A DNA stretch of 64,000 bases. It comes from Candidatus Jettenia sp. GTDB lineage: Bacteria > Planctomycetota > Brocadiia > Brocadiales > Brocadiaceae. Positions 9,882 through 19,046 of the stretch are shown here, piece by piece (the first letter of the stretch is position 1; every line of letters begins with the position of its first letter). Position numbers and translations under genes: made by a program. The stretch spans positions 1,269,659 through 1,333,658 of the forward strand of contig CP091278.1 of the NCBI GenBank assembly GCA_021650895.1. The letters run 5' to 3'. The notes under the pieces were generated by a model, which made no database searches, was not told where the DNA came from, and saw nothing but the letters and a program-made list of their open reading frames with translations.

Positions 9882-10519
9882 ATTACCCTTCCCTTCTCTG
9901 AAATATTTACACGAGATCTCCCGTTCACAGAGAACGACATTTTGCTATTACAATGCTCACTCTAAGGAAGTAGAGCAATTTAAGGAATCACTGTATTAAA
10001 ATTTCTGTGGAAAATAGATATATCATTTTTGGATACTCTTAGAGACTATCTGAAAAGATACTTTGGTGGATTCGCTTCGCTTAATCCACTCTACCGATAA
10101 TTCTATAATGAGTAGGTGGATTAAGGCGCTGTATTTTGCGCTGAATTCACCACTTGGGTACTGAACATACCGCATTCAACCCCGAAGGGGTGAAATAATT
10201 ACAGATACAAAAGAAAGAAAAACTTATTTTACGTTGGCCTCAAAAAGCATACCAAAAGAGCGTATCCTATACATCTACAATTGCAACCTATGGATTTCAT
10301 GCAGTTTGATGGAGAGAAGAATTATCATAATAGAGTAACTCGATTATCCTTATAGTCTATAAGGGGAGAGAACGATAAGATTGTTCTTTTGAAGAAAAAA
10401 ATCGTCCTGACAGAAAAAGGCATGAATACATTTTTCATGAAGGAGATTGCAGTGTAACATGCTACACAAGTGTGCCGATACAAAAGTGAGACATACCACA
10501 TTTCCCTATTAGTTCATTC
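9882..10519. other. Non-coding region with palindromes
   Basis: Upstream region of the BNR gene. It contains a palindromic repeat at 10065-10152 (GGTGGATT arms, GGCGCTGTATTTTGCGCTG stem; related copy at about 13615-13652) and a CATTCAACCCCGAAGGGGTG repeat near 10170. No gene recognised. Confidence 0.55.
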
Positions 10520-11238
10520 GTAATTACTCAAAATAAGGTGCAAACCTGACTCGGAAGTTGTCCAAGAGATTATCTTTTCACAGTTATTGCGAGCAAGGCG
10601 AAGAAGAAGAAGTAATCCCCCTTGATCCCCCTTTAAAAAACGTGTCCTTACCCACATCTTTAAATACCACAAAGAACACGAAGTACACGAAGAATAAGAG
10701 AGTTCCAAATCTCAATAAATTCTTTTTATGATCGATCCCTTCTTGAGGCGATGTGAGTGTGAGTGAGAAAACACTGGCACTAAACAAAAAGCAACACACC
10801 CCTACCTCAATTGTAAAGACGCAAAATCCTGCGTCTCTCCATCTTTCGCAAAATCTTGCTTCTCTCCATTCTTCTTTCTTCGTGTACTTCGTGGTTTACC
10901 TTGCTTCTCCCTTCGCTCCCTACCTAACTTGTGGGTAAGGATAAGTTTAGAAAAGGGGGAGACGTATGAATGATTGAGAAAAGGAGGAGGCATGTGAGTA
11001 TTTTGAAAAGGAGGGGTTTGGGAAGCTCTGTCAAATGGGAAATACAGGAATTGTTAATTCTCTTTCATCTTTCTTCAACGAAAGAAATACCCACATTTCC
11101 CCCTTTTCTAAAGGGGGATCAAGGGGGATTAAGATGCTTCTGTCGCTCCTCCTTCGCAATGATACGATACTACCTATTACCCTCTTGGACAGCCCTTATC
11201 CATACTACCCTTGATCCAACAGTATTTTGAGTAACTAC
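10520..11238. repeat. Composite element with GTAATTACTCAAAATA ends
   Basis: The ends are inverted repeats: GTAATTACTCAAAATA at 10520-10535 and the complement of GTAGTTACTCAAAATA at 11223-11238 (15 of 16 bases match). Inside are a full hairpin element (10618-10960) and further CCCCCTTTTCTAAAGGGGG palindromes. A truncated relative with one such end lies at 27627-27832. No protein is encoded, so any movement would need enzymes in trans. Confidence 0.6.
10618..10960. repeat. ~340-bp hairpin element, copy A
   Basis: Long-form copy of a dispersed non-coding element. Its imperfect terminal arms contain CTTATCCTTACCCACA or its complement and run straight into CCCCCTTT/AAAGGGGG palindromes; inner arms hold CACGAAGTACACGAAGAA and its complement, so a transcript could fold end to end. 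Orientation is opposite to copies B, C, D and F. Confidence 0.75.
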
Positions 11239-11440
11239 GTTCATTCAAAGACTAATAGCAGCATTGTATAGAAAAGGTTTTCTCTTCCCTTAAATTCTGC
11301 TTGCATAATTTTCTCGTTGTATGGTTGAATATGGATGTACGCTTTTATCCTTCTCTAACAAATCAGGTGCTGGCTTTGACAGAGCAGATAAACCGCCAGG
11401 ATTCAAAATCACACCTACCTCAAGTCCGGAGATTTCATAT

Positions 11441-12946
11441 ATGCAAAAGAAGCTCGATAGTTTAAAAACCCGATTGGCAGAAATAGACGATCTCAACCAT
11501 GCTGCTGCCTTACTCGGCTGGGACCAACAAACGTATATGCCTCCAGGTGGTGCGGAGGCACGGGCTCAGCAGCTTGCAACCCTGAGCCATATCTCTCATG
11601 AAAAGTTCATTGATAACACTATTGGAGATATCCTCAACGAACTGCAAGAATATGCTGAAGGTCTACCTGATGACTCGGATGATGCAAGTCTCATCCGGGT
11701 AACAAAACGCGATTACGACAAGGCGCGCCGGGTACCATCGGCGCTGATATCGGAAATCGCACAGGCCGGTGCACAGGCCTTTGAGACCTGGAAAGAGGCA
11801 AAAGCCGGATTTAACTTTACCATCTTTGCACCGTTTCTTAAGCGAAATCTCGAATTGAGAAAACGCTATGCCGAATGTTTAGGTTACACCGACCGCATAT
11901 ACGATCCGCTCCTCGATCAATTCGAGCCTGGTATGACAACTGCTCAAGTAGAAACTATCTTTGCAAACATCAAACAAGATCTCGTACCACTGGTGCATGC
12001 CATAACATCAAAATCCACAGTAGTGGACAATTCCTTCCTGCACCAGGAATTCGATGAACAAAAACAATGGGATATCTGCGTTAAAGCTGCCCGATTGATT
12101 GGTTATGTATTTGAGCGTGGACGTCTGGACCGTTCACCACATCCATTCACAACAAGCTTTTCTGTCGATGACGTAAGAATTACAACTCGTTTTTTACGCG
12201 ATTATTTTTCCGCTGCATTTTTTGCAACATTGCATGAGGCAGGCCATGCCCTTTACAATCAAGGCATATCCCGCACACTTGAGCATACCCCCTTAGCAGA
12301 CGGGGCATCGCTCGGTGTTCATGAATCACAATCACGGATGTGGGAAAACCTTGTTGGCCGCAGCCGTGCGTTTTGGAAATTTTTCATGCCACACGTAAAA
12401 GATATCTTTCCTGAAGAGTTCCATAACATACATGCCGAAAATATGTACCGGGCAGTAAACCGCGTCCAGCCTTCGTTCATTCGTGTCGAGGCGGATGAAG
12501 TTACCTATAATTTACATATCATGGTCCGTTTCGAACTGGAAAATGACCTGCTCGAAGATCGCATATCAGTAAATGACTTACCGAATGCGTGGAATGTAAA
12601 GATGCAGGAGTATCTTGGTATAACGCCACCAGATGATGCACGTGGTGTGCTGCAGGATGTTCACTGGTCATCAGGCAGCTTTGGCTATTTTCCCACGTAT
12701 TCGGTCGGCAATATCTTTGCAGCACAACTGTTTGATCAGGTCAAAAAAGATCTCCCCGACATCGAAACATCCTTTGAAAAGGGTGCATTTCAGAAATTAC
12801 TCAATTGGTTACGCCCAAATTTACATGCTCATGGCAGAAAGTTTACCCTCGATGAACTTGCAAGGAGAATTACCGGTGAACCATTACAAACACGCTCCTT
12901 TATTACCTATTTGAAAAACAAATTCGGTGAGATTTATGGGTTATAA
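11441..12946 (+). CDS. M32-family metallocarboxypeptidase (Taq type)
   Basis: Cytoplasmic zinc (or cobalt) carboxypeptidase releasing C-terminal residues from peptides. It matches family M32 over its length (~500 residues): LLGWDQQTYMPPGG near the N-terminus, the zinc motif HEAGHALY (~residue 270), HESQSRMWEN supplying the third ligand, and GYFPTYSVGNIFAAQLF near the C-terminus. I chose the ATG at 11441 because GGAG sits 8 nt upstream and homologues start at the MQKKLDSL-like segment; the open frame extends to 11321 without a good ribosome site. It stands alone between repeat blocks. Confidence 0.93.
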   Translation: MQKKLDSLKTRLAEIDDLNHAAALLGWDQQTYMPPGGAEARAQQLATLSHISHEKFIDNTIGDILNELQEYAEGLPDDSDDASLIRVTKRDYDKARRVPSALISEIAQAGAQAFETWKEAKAGFNFTIFAPFLKRNLELRKRYAECLGYTDRIYDPLLDQFEPGMTTAQVETIFANIKQDLVPLVHAITSKSTVVDNSFLHQEFDEQKQWDICVKAARLIGYVFERGRLDRSPHPFTTSFSVDDVRITTRFLRDYFSAAFFATLHEAGHALYNQGISRTLEHTPLADGASLGVHESQSRMWENLVGRSRAFWKFFMPHVKDIFPEEFHNIHAENMYRAVNRVQPSFIRVEADEVTYNLHIMVRFELENDLLEDRISVNDLPNAWNVKMQEYLGITPPDDARGVLQDVHWSSGSFGYFPTYSVGNIFAAQLFDQVKKDLPDIETSFEKGAFQKLLNWLRPNLHAHGRKFTLDELARRITGEPLQTRSFITYLKNKFGEIYGL

Positions 12947-12998
12947 CAAACCTTTCGTCTCCAAGAAAATAAATCAAGGTATGAGTAGGATGGATTAA

Positions 12999-13614
12999 CA
13001 TATGCATCAAGCTAAGAATAGTGTTCCATAAAAAGGGGTATCACCTTGGAAAAAGAGCAAGGTGTGTTCATATTTCCCTCTAATCCCCCCTAACCCCCCT
13101 TTAAAAAAGGGGGGAAAGAAGGATAAGTTTAAAAAAGGAAGGAAAGAAAGATAAATTTAGAAAAGGGAGGAAAGGAGGATAAGTTTAGGAGGGGGAAAGA
13201 AGGAAGGATTTTCTCTTGAGAAAAGTTTGCCTGATCAACAATATCAAACATTTCCCCCTTTTCTAACTTATCCTTACCCACAAGTTAGGTAGGGAGCGAA
13301 GGGAGAAGCAAGATAAACCACGAAGTACACGAAGAAAGAAGAACGTAGAGAAGCAAGATTTTGCGCCTTTACAATTGAGGTAGGGGTGTGTTGCTTTTTG
13401 TTTAGTGTCAGTGTTTTCTCACTCACACTCACATCGCCTCAAGAAGGGATCGATCATAAAAAGAATTTATTGAGATTTGGAACTCTCTTATTCTTCGTGT
13501 ACTTCGTGCTCTTTGTGGTATTTAAAGATGTGGGGAAGGACACGTTTTCTAAAGGGGGATCAAGGGGGATTATGTTATTCTTCACCGTTTCCACATGTTA
13601 GCTTGGTGCATATG
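12999..13614. repeat. Repeat block bounded by inverted CATATGCATCAAGCTAA
   Basis: Begins CATATGCATCAAGCTAA at 12999 and ends with a one-mismatch complement at 13598-13614. It contains purine-rich tandem segments (GGATAAGTTTAAAAAAGGAAGG types, 13090-13210) and hairpin-element copy B. Other blocks with these ends: 16324-16553, 35834-36168, 37193-37624. Confidence 0.7.
13254..13571. repeat. Hairpin element, copy B (long form)
   Basis: 318 bp from CCCCCTTTTCTAACTTATCC to AAAGGGGGATCAAGGGGG. Includes the central segment TTTGTTTAGTGTCAGTG that is absent from short-form copies C and F. Its left flank of ~50 bp is shared with copy C. Confidence 0.8.
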
Positions 13615-13652
13615 GGGTGGATTAAGGCGTTAGTTTTTACGCCGAATCCACC
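13615..13652. repeat. GGTGGATT palindromic repeat
   Basis: Hairpin with a GGCG-TTAGTTTTTA-CGCC core inside GGTGGATT/AATCCACC arms, immediately after the CATATGCATCAAGCTAA block. Related to 10065-10152. Confidence 0.55.
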
Positions 13653-13749
13653 AATACTATTTCCTAATTAATTTCTCTCTTCCCTCTCTATATTGGCACA
13701 GTTTTTTCTCAATTGCTAAGGAAACTACAATTATTTACCTAAATAAAAT

Positions 13750-14391
13750 ATGAATAAAAATTTAAAGAAAGCCAACAGTATGTATCCTGTTATGTATAGA
13801 TTTTCTTTGTCTCCTAAGTCAATACTGATCGTAGCGTTGTTATTCATAGCTAGCTGTGCGCCGGTTATATCTCAGCAGGTAAGGGAACAAGCAAGACCCG
13901 ATATCACCTTCAAAGAATTGCAGAACACCCCTGAACACTATAAGGGCCAAGTGATTATCTTAAGTGGCTTTATTATAGAAACAAAAAACACAAAAGAAGG
14001 AACCTTACTAGAAATATTACAGGCTCCGGCGGGCTTCCGAGGAGAACCGAAAGATGCTGATAGATCCGAGGGAAGATTTCTGGCACTCAGCGATCATTAT
14101 CTGGATACAAGTATCTATAAGAAAGACCGAAAGGTTACCGTTGCAGGAGAGGTTCAGGGAAAGAGGGTTCAGCCTTTAGAAAAAACGGAATACGTCTATC
14201 CACTACTCCATGTTAAGGAAATACATCTATGGCCGGTTGAAGAGGTACGCCCATATCCATATCCGTACAGTTACTATCCTTTTGATAGATATTACTGGCG
14301 AAGAGATCTTTGGTATTACCGAATACCAAAGCATCGCAAAGATTGTAAAGACCATAAAGGCGGTAGAGGTCATAAACAGCGTAAACGTTGA
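13750..14391 (+). CDS. Slp-family outer-membrane lipoprotein
   Basis: Predicted outer-membrane lipoprotein of the Slp (starvation-inducible) family, function unknown. After a basic and hydrophobic leader comes the lipobox IASC followed by APVISQQVREQA. The family core is recognisable: ITFKELQNTPEHYKGQ, ILSGFIIETKNTKEGT, DRSEGRFLAL, VTVAGEVQGKRVQPL and VKEIHLWP. The C-terminal ~45 residues are unusually rich in Tyr, Pro, Arg and His and extend past the usual ~190-residue family length. Start could be the ATG at 13750 or 13783; neither has a strong ribosome site. A terminator-like hairpin lies ~90 bp downstream. Confidence 0.83.
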   Translation: MNKNLKKANSMYPVMYRFSLSPKSILIVALLFIASCAPVISQQVREQARPDITFKELQNTPEHYKGQVIILSGFIIETKNTKEGTLLEILQAPAGFRGEPKDADRSEGRFLALSDHYLDTSIYKKDRKVTVAGEVQGKRVQPLEKTEYVYPLLHVKEIHLWPVEEVRPYPYPYSYYPFDRYYWRRDLWYYRIPKHRKDCKDHKGGRGHKQRKR

Positions 14392-14478
14392 TTTCCCCCA
14401 GGATAAAGAAAACCCATACATGAGTACATTGTCTCTATAATTTTATCTCCATACTATCTGATAAACCAAGCCCTGTAC

Positions 14479-14510
14479 GGCTCAATCTTTTAGATTGAGC
14501 CAAAACAATA
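14479..14510 (+). terminator. Hairpin downstream of the Slp gene
   Basis: A perfect GGCTCAATC stem with its complement and a TTTTA loop, followed by A-rich rather than T-rich sequence. It is a plausible weak terminator or mRNA-stabilising hairpin. Confidence 0.4.
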
Positions 14511-14566
14511 CCGCTTAGGATCTCTTATGAAAAATCATATTGACATGGTACTAGTCCTGCTTCTAT

Positions 14567-15352
14567 TTAATTTTTCAACATATGGTATTTGCTTTTAAGC
14601 TTTTCACGAGCAGTGTCTTTCGTAAATTTCCAGGTTACCGTTGTGCATTTTCTATTACGATTTTCAGCCCATGCAAGAACCTCTTTTTCTAAGGTCTCCT
14701 TATCGGCAATACGTCGGTCGAGGCATTGCCGAGAAAGAGCAGAAAACTCTATTTCGGCCATATTCAGCCAACTCCCCTTTTTGGGCGTATAGTGTACCTG
14801 AAATTTTTCAGCAAGATCAAAAGCTTCTTCAGGTGGAAATACTTCATAAAAAGAACCAGGTGTATGGGTATTCAAATTGTCTTGAACAAGACGAATACAT
14901 TCTACCCCAGGATAATATACCTGAACGAATTGTTTCACAAATTCGGCATAGTCAACTGCAGTACGCCTTTCTCTTACTTGAACATAACGAAAGCCAGTAT
15001 GGGGTTCAAAAGCGAGTAAAACACAACAACTACCATTGCGCTCGTACTCATAATCTTCCCGTTTGAGTTTTCCCGGCTTCATGGGTATTGGAACAATACT
15101 ATCACCAAGAAGCTGACACGGCCGTTCATCAAAACAGATCAGAGGACGCAAAGGATCATAGGGTTGAGCATACTGATGGAGAACATCTTCCATATGCCAG
15201 ATATAATCGCCCGTTATTTTCCCTATACACCATCGCTTCTTCAGCCACGGTTTCAGTTCGTTTTTTTTAAAGCCTTTCTTACACTTTCTAAACAAAGGGA
15301 TTCTACTACTTTTAACTCTACCAGTTTCTCCCCTATTAACTCCAGTGTCCAT
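14567..15352 (-). CDS. IS630 transposase, downstream frame (DDE catalytic part)
   Basis: Catalytic part of the transposase, in the -1 frame relative to the upstream ORF and overlapping it by 100 nt. DDE residues are visible as ICFDERP, VQDNLNTH and the Glu in NMAEIEFSAL, with the family spacing. The C-terminus (TWKFTKDTAREKLKSKY) is typical and the stop lies inside the terminal repeat, as often in compact IS elements. Translation probably depends on frameshifting at A8, so its first ~28 residues before the slip site are not expected in the fused product. No inactivating change is visible. Confidence 0.88.
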   Translation of the reverse strand: MDTGVNRGETGRVKSSRIPLFRKCKKGFKKNELKPWLKKRWCIGKITGDYIWHMEDVLHQYAQPYDPLRPLICFDERPCQLLGDSIVPIPMKPGKLKREDYEYERNGSCCVLLAFEPHTGFRYVQVRERRTAVDYAEFVKQFVQVYYPGVECIRLVQDNLNTHTPGSFYEVFPPEEAFDLAEKFQVHYTPKKGSWLNMAEIEFSALSRQCLDRRIADKETLEKEVLAWAENRNRKCTTVTWKFTKDTAREKLKSKYHMLKN

Positions 15353-15693
15353 CGTACAGCCCCTTGGGGAGGCTCTGAACAGGCTATCATGGAAACAGCA
15401 GATTCCACCCTCTTATCTACTTTGAGAGGCTGGCCGCTTCGAGGCTTCTCTTGTAGCAATTCCACGATAGTATCAAACTTGCTTTGCGTGAACTTCTTCC
15501 GCATTTTATATATGGCTGTTCTACAAACCCCTAATACACTGATTATTTCGTCATCGATCTTACCCTCATTTGACAGTAATAAAATACGTGCTCGATTTAT
15601 TGCTCTGGCTGATTTTTTCCCTTGTTTTACATACGTTTCTAACTCTTCTCGTTCTCTTTCGCTTAATTGAACATTATATATTTTTTTTGGCAT
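15253..15693 (-). CDS. IS630 transposase, upstream frame (helix-turn-helix part)
   Basis: N-terminal 146 residues of the transposase. It begins MPKKIYNVQLSEREREELE and has the DNA-binding winged/helix-turn-helix signature of IS630/Tc1-like enzymes: ARAINRARILLLSNEG, DDEIISVLGVCRTAIYKMRKKF and EKPRSGQP. The frame stops at 15253, just after a run of eight A residues in the mRNA (template T8 at 15261-15268). A -1 slip there would join it to the catalytic frame, the usual way this family makes a full transposase. A ribosome site (GGAAGGA) precedes the ATG. Confidence 0.88.
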   Translation of the reverse strand: MPKKIYNVQLSEREREELETYVKQGKKSARAINRARILLLSNEGKIDDEIISVLGVCRTAIYKMRKKFTQSKFDTIVELLQEKPRSGQPLKVDKRVESAVSMIACSEPPQGAVRWTLELIGEKLVELKVVESLCLESVRKALKKTN

Positions 15694-15825
15694 AATCGCA
15701 TCCTTCCTTGGAAGAAGTATACCAAAATATATTTATAGGTGCAATTTAAATAGAAGCAGGACTAGTACAGTGTCAATATAATTCATGATAATACAATTTG
15801 TATCGGTTCAACTGCATGGGGCTAT

Positions 15826-15906
15826 GTCATTGCGAGGGTATTGTCCGAAGCAATCCCCTGGATATTTCAAAAGAGATTGCTTCGGGAAAATACCCCTCGC
15901 AATGAC
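15826..15906. repeat. GTCATTGCGAGGG inverted-repeat element
   Basis: 81 bp with near-complementary ends (GTCATTGCGAGGG and CCCTCGCAATGAC) and inner GAAGCAATC / GATTGCTTC arms. A second copy is at 35082-35161. This repeat type is widespread in environmental bacterial genomes. Confidence 0.75.
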
Positions 15907-15978
15907 AAATACGAGAGAGTCTATTATGATAAATTAAGTTGACAATGTACTAGAGTAAATTATATTATTGGTTTTCTT

Positions 15979-16194
15979 GTAACACTTTAGTTTTTTGAAA
16001 AAACACCATGAACAGCTCCGTTGGGAGCGAAATATTTATAGGCAAATCATTCTGCCACAATCAAGCTCCATCGGAGCGGTATGGTATTTCTGTGTTTTAC
16101 ATGCCGCTCCGATGGAGCTAAGGTTTTGTATATCACATGTTTCTATAAATAGTACACCCCTATGGGGTTATTTTTCAAAAAACTAAAGCATTAC
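15979..16194. repeat. 216-bp element with 24-bp terminal inverted repeats
   Basis: The ends match over 24 bp with two mismatches (left GTAACACTTTAGTTTTTTG..., right its complement). The interior is largely a palindrome of AGCTCCATCGGAGCGG and CCGCTCCGATGGAGCT around 16056-16121. No coding capacity; it looks like a miniature inverted-repeat element. Only one copy seen in the window. Confidence 0.6.
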
Positions 16195-16323
16195 GTTTTC
16201 TTTAGCTTTTGTAGTAATACTCTGTAAAGCCTTGATAGCCAGCTATAGATAACTTTATGAGAATTATGGTATATCTTCGTTTCCTGGTTAGAAATTTCAT
16301 TTCCGTAGGACAGGGCTAAAGCC

Positions 16324-16553
16324 CATATGCATCAAGCTAAGAATAGTATTCTATAACCCCCTAGGAAAAGAGCAAGGTGTGTCCATGTTCCCCTCTAATC
16401 CCCCCTAACCCCCCTTTAAAAAAGGGGGGAAAGTAAAGATAAATTTAGAAAAGGGGTAACGAGGGATTTCCCCCTTTTCTAAAGGGGGATCAAGGGGGAT
16501 TATAGGTGGCTTGTTATTCTTCACCATTTACCTATGTTAGCTTGATACATATG
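16324..16553. repeat. Repeat block bounded by inverted CATATGCATCAAGCTAA (230 bp)
   Basis: Same ends as 12999-13614, but without a hairpin-element copy inside. The interior is CCCCCTT and AAGGGGG palindromes with an AAAGAGCAAGGTGTG segment shared with the 12999 block. Confidence 0.7.
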
Positions 16554-16639
16554 CCCCTAACCTCCCTTTAGGAAAGAGGGGAAAGAAGGAAGGATTTTCT
16601 CTTGAGAAAAGTTTGCCTGATCAACAATATCAAACATTT

Positions 16640-16919
16640 CCCCCTTTTTTAAACTTATCTTTACCCACAAGTTAGGTAGAGAGCGAAGGTAGAAGCAAGA
16701 TAAACCACGAAGTACACGAAGAAAGAAGAACGGAGAGAAGCAAGATTTTGCGTCTTTACAATTGAGGTAGGGGTGTGTTGCTTCGCCTCAAGAAGGGATC
16801 GATCATAAAAGGAATTTATTGAGATTTGGAACTCTCTTATTCTTCGTGTACTTCGTGTTCTTTGTGGTATTTAAAGATGCGGGTAAGGACAAGCTTCTAA
16901 AGGGGGACTAAGGGGGATT
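16640..16919. repeat. Hairpin element, copy C (short form)
   Basis: About 280 bp. Same terminal arms as copy B but the central ~43 bp (GTGTCAGTG...CTCACACTC) is missing, the same deletion as copy F. Shares ~50 bp of left flank with copy B. Confidence 0.8.
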
Positions 16920-17031
16920 ATGCATTTCCCCCTTTTTTAAAGGGGGATCAAGGGGGATTTGGGAAGAGACCGTAAATGAGAGAACAATAACCAGGAGTGT
17001 TTCCGTTTAAGTTGTCTATAAGAGTACGGTT

Positions 17032-18303
17032 ATGGAAAAATATCTTATCGCTATTTTTATCCTCTATCTTCTCGTGGTCATTTCAGACCACTGGCTCGAA
17101 TATCTCAATCTCTCCCATCTCAAAAAGTATGGCGCCTCAATCCCTCCGGAATTCGAAGGGTATATAGACCAGGCATTACTGAAAAAGACACAAGACTATG
17201 TTATTGAGAATACAAAATTTGAGGTTGTTTCGTCTACTTTCCATACCATAATCTTCATATTTTTTCTCTTCGGAAATCTGCTGGATATCTACAATTCATG
17301 GATTATCTCTCTGAAATTACCCTTTATCTTATCAGGTTTGATCTTCTTTTTGCTTCTGTTTTATGCTGACGCACTCCTTAAAATTCCCTTCGATCTTTAT
17401 CATACATTTAAAATAGAAAATAACTATGGGTTTACAACTACCACCCGAAGGTTGTGGGTAACCGATCTCATAAAGTCACTGGCAATATCCACGACTCTAA
17501 TGGCTATCATACTATCGGGCGGCCTTCTAATTATTCAGGTAAGTCCCACCTTATGGTGGTTATGGGTATGGTGTCTCTTTCTGGCCCTCAGCATCATAAT
17601 TATGTACATCTTCCCTTACGTAATAGAGCCGCTCTTTAATAAGTTTACCCCTATTGAAGACGAGAAACTTCAGGAGGGTATACGCTCTATCATGCAAAGG
17701 GTTGGTATAAAGGTAAAAAAGGTCTTAAAAATGGATGCATCAAAGAGAACAAAGCACACCAACGCCTACTTTACCGGTATTGGAAAGGTAAAAAGGATTA
17801 TTCTCTACGATACACTCCTGGAGAAGATGGATAATGATGAAACTCTGTCAGTCCTTGCACATGAGGTGGGACACTGGAAAAAACGACATCTTATAAAACA
17901 TCTTATTGCATCAGAATCTATAGCATTAATCGCTCTGTATATATCCTATAAGCTCATGCAAAGTGATTTCCTTATTCATCTCTTTCATATCAAAGATGCT
18001 ACATTCTTTGCAAAGGTTGTTATTCTGGGTTTTTTAGGTTCCCTGGTAGCATTTCCCTTTACGCCGGTATTTCATTTCTTTTCAAGAAGGTATGAAATTG
18101 AAGCCGACCGGTTCTCCTGTGAGTTGACGGGAAACAGCAAGAGTATGATAAGTACCCTCATAAAACTTTCAAAGGATAACCTTTCAAATCTCCACCCTCA
18201 TCCTCTGTATGCCGCTTTTCACTATTCACATCCACCAGTACTGGAAAGAATAAAACGTATTAAGCAGGGGCAGGTTTCAAACCTGCCCCTACAACAACAT
18301 TGA
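17032..18303 (+). CDS. M48 Ste24-type membrane metalloprotease
   Basis: Multi-pass membrane zinc protease related to CAAX prenyl protease Ste24. Several N-terminal hydrophobic segments (residues ~1-20, 62-125, 145-210) precede the family marker FNKFTPIEDEKL, TNAYFTGIGKVKRI and the zinc motif LAHEVGHWKKRH, with the third ligand in YEIEADRFSCEL. C-terminal PLYAAFHYSHPPVLERI is characteristic. Length 423 is typical. The bacterial role is probably membrane protein quality control. The last residues (about GQVSNLPLQQH) are encoded by a GGGGCAGGTTTCAAACCTGCCCC hairpin repeat, so the original C-terminus may have been replaced. Confidence 0.93.
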   Translation: MEKYLIAIFILYLLVVISDHWLEYLNLSHLKKYGASIPPEFEGYIDQALLKKTQDYVIENTKFEVVSSTFHTIIFIFFLFGNLLDIYNSWIISLKLPFILSGLIFFLLLFYADALLKIPFDLYHTFKIENNYGFTTTTRRLWVTDLIKSLAISTTLMAIILSGGLLIIQVSPTLWWLWVWCLFLALSIIIMYIFPYVIEPLFNKFTPIEDEKLQEGIRSIMQRVGIKVKKVLKMDASKRTKHTNAYFTGIGKVKRIILYDTLLEKMDNDETLSVLAHEVGHWKKRHLIKHLIASESIALIALYISYKLMQSDFLIHLFHIKDATFFAKVVILGFLGSLVAFPFTPVFHFFSRRYEIEADRFSCELTGNSKSMISTLIKLSKDNLSNLHPHPLYAAFHYSHPPVLERIKRIKQGQVSNLPLQQH

Positions 18304-18580
18304 AATTCCTATACATTAAGTAAGGCAATTTGGAATATGCCATGTGACATGTCACACTTCTGTAGCGATACACTTTTGTTGCCTGTCACATTGTACTCAT
18401 GTCATTTTTATAATCCCTTTTTTTACCATTGCTGCGAAAATACTATGAAATTTACTCCGACTCTTTTCTTGGTATAATTTTTGATGTTTAATTTTTAGCG
18501 AGTACACTATCAAGGTGATTCGTAATACCAGATGATAGAGTATCTACCATTGCTAGGGTTTTATCTGAAGCAATCTTTTA

Positions 18581-18937
18581 ATCCCCCTTGATCCCCCTTT
18601 TCTAACTTATCCTTACCCACAAGTTAGGTAGGGAGCGAAGGGAGAAGCAAGATAAACCACGAAGTACACGAAGAAAGAAGAACGGAGAGAAGCAAGATTT
18701 TGCGAAAGATGGAGAGACGCAAGATTTTGTGCTTTTACAATTGAGGTAGGGGTGTGTTGCTTTTTGTTTAGTGTCAGTGTTTTCTCACTCACACTCACAT
18801 CGCCTCAAGAAGGGATCGATCATAAAAAGAATTTATTGAGATTTGGAACTCTCTTATTCTTCGTGTACTTCGTGCTCTTTGTGGTATTTAAAGATGTGGG
18901 TAAGGACAAGTTTTTTAAAGGGGGACTAAGGGGGATT
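18581..18937. repeat. Hairpin element, copy D (long form)
   Basis: About 357 bp between ATCCCCCTTGATCCCCC and GGGGGACTAAGGGGG ends. Contains an extra GCGAAAGATGGAGAGACGCAAG segment that copy A also has in reverse, so A and D form one sub-group. Confidence 0.8.
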
Positions 18938-19046
18938 AGAGCAGTTTGTTTGATGTGAGTACCTGTTTTTAAAAGTGAGCGATATTGGGCATCTGGCTTG
19001 TGTTACCAATACATTTCCTAAGCATTAAATCAAAAAGGAGGAAGGA

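Larger units (their letters stand above)
14549..15767. mobile_element. IS630-family insertion sequence
   Basis: A ~1.2 kb element bounded by perfect 22-bp inverted repeats (starting TACTAGTCCTGC) at 14549-14570 and 15746-15767. The outermost TA on each side fits the TA target duplication of IS630 elements. It carries a two-frame transposase on the minus strand. Similarity between the two sides continues outward: ATATTGACA, two or three variable bases, then GTACTAG, on both flanks, so either the true ends are longer or the target was itself palindromic. A third TTGACAATGTACTAG end-like sequence lies alone at about 15938-15952. Confidence 0.9.

Noticed and set aside
10753-10938. Small ORFs shared by several repeats (SEKTLALNKKQHTP and its reverse CCFLFSVSVFSLTLTS)
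   Set aside because: They appear only inside hairpin-element copies in both strands, lack ribosome sites and change frame between copies.
14567-15693. Transposase as a dead pseudogene
   Set aside because: The A8 slip site, -1 frame relation and 100-nt overlap are the normal programmed-frameshift arrangement of this IS family.
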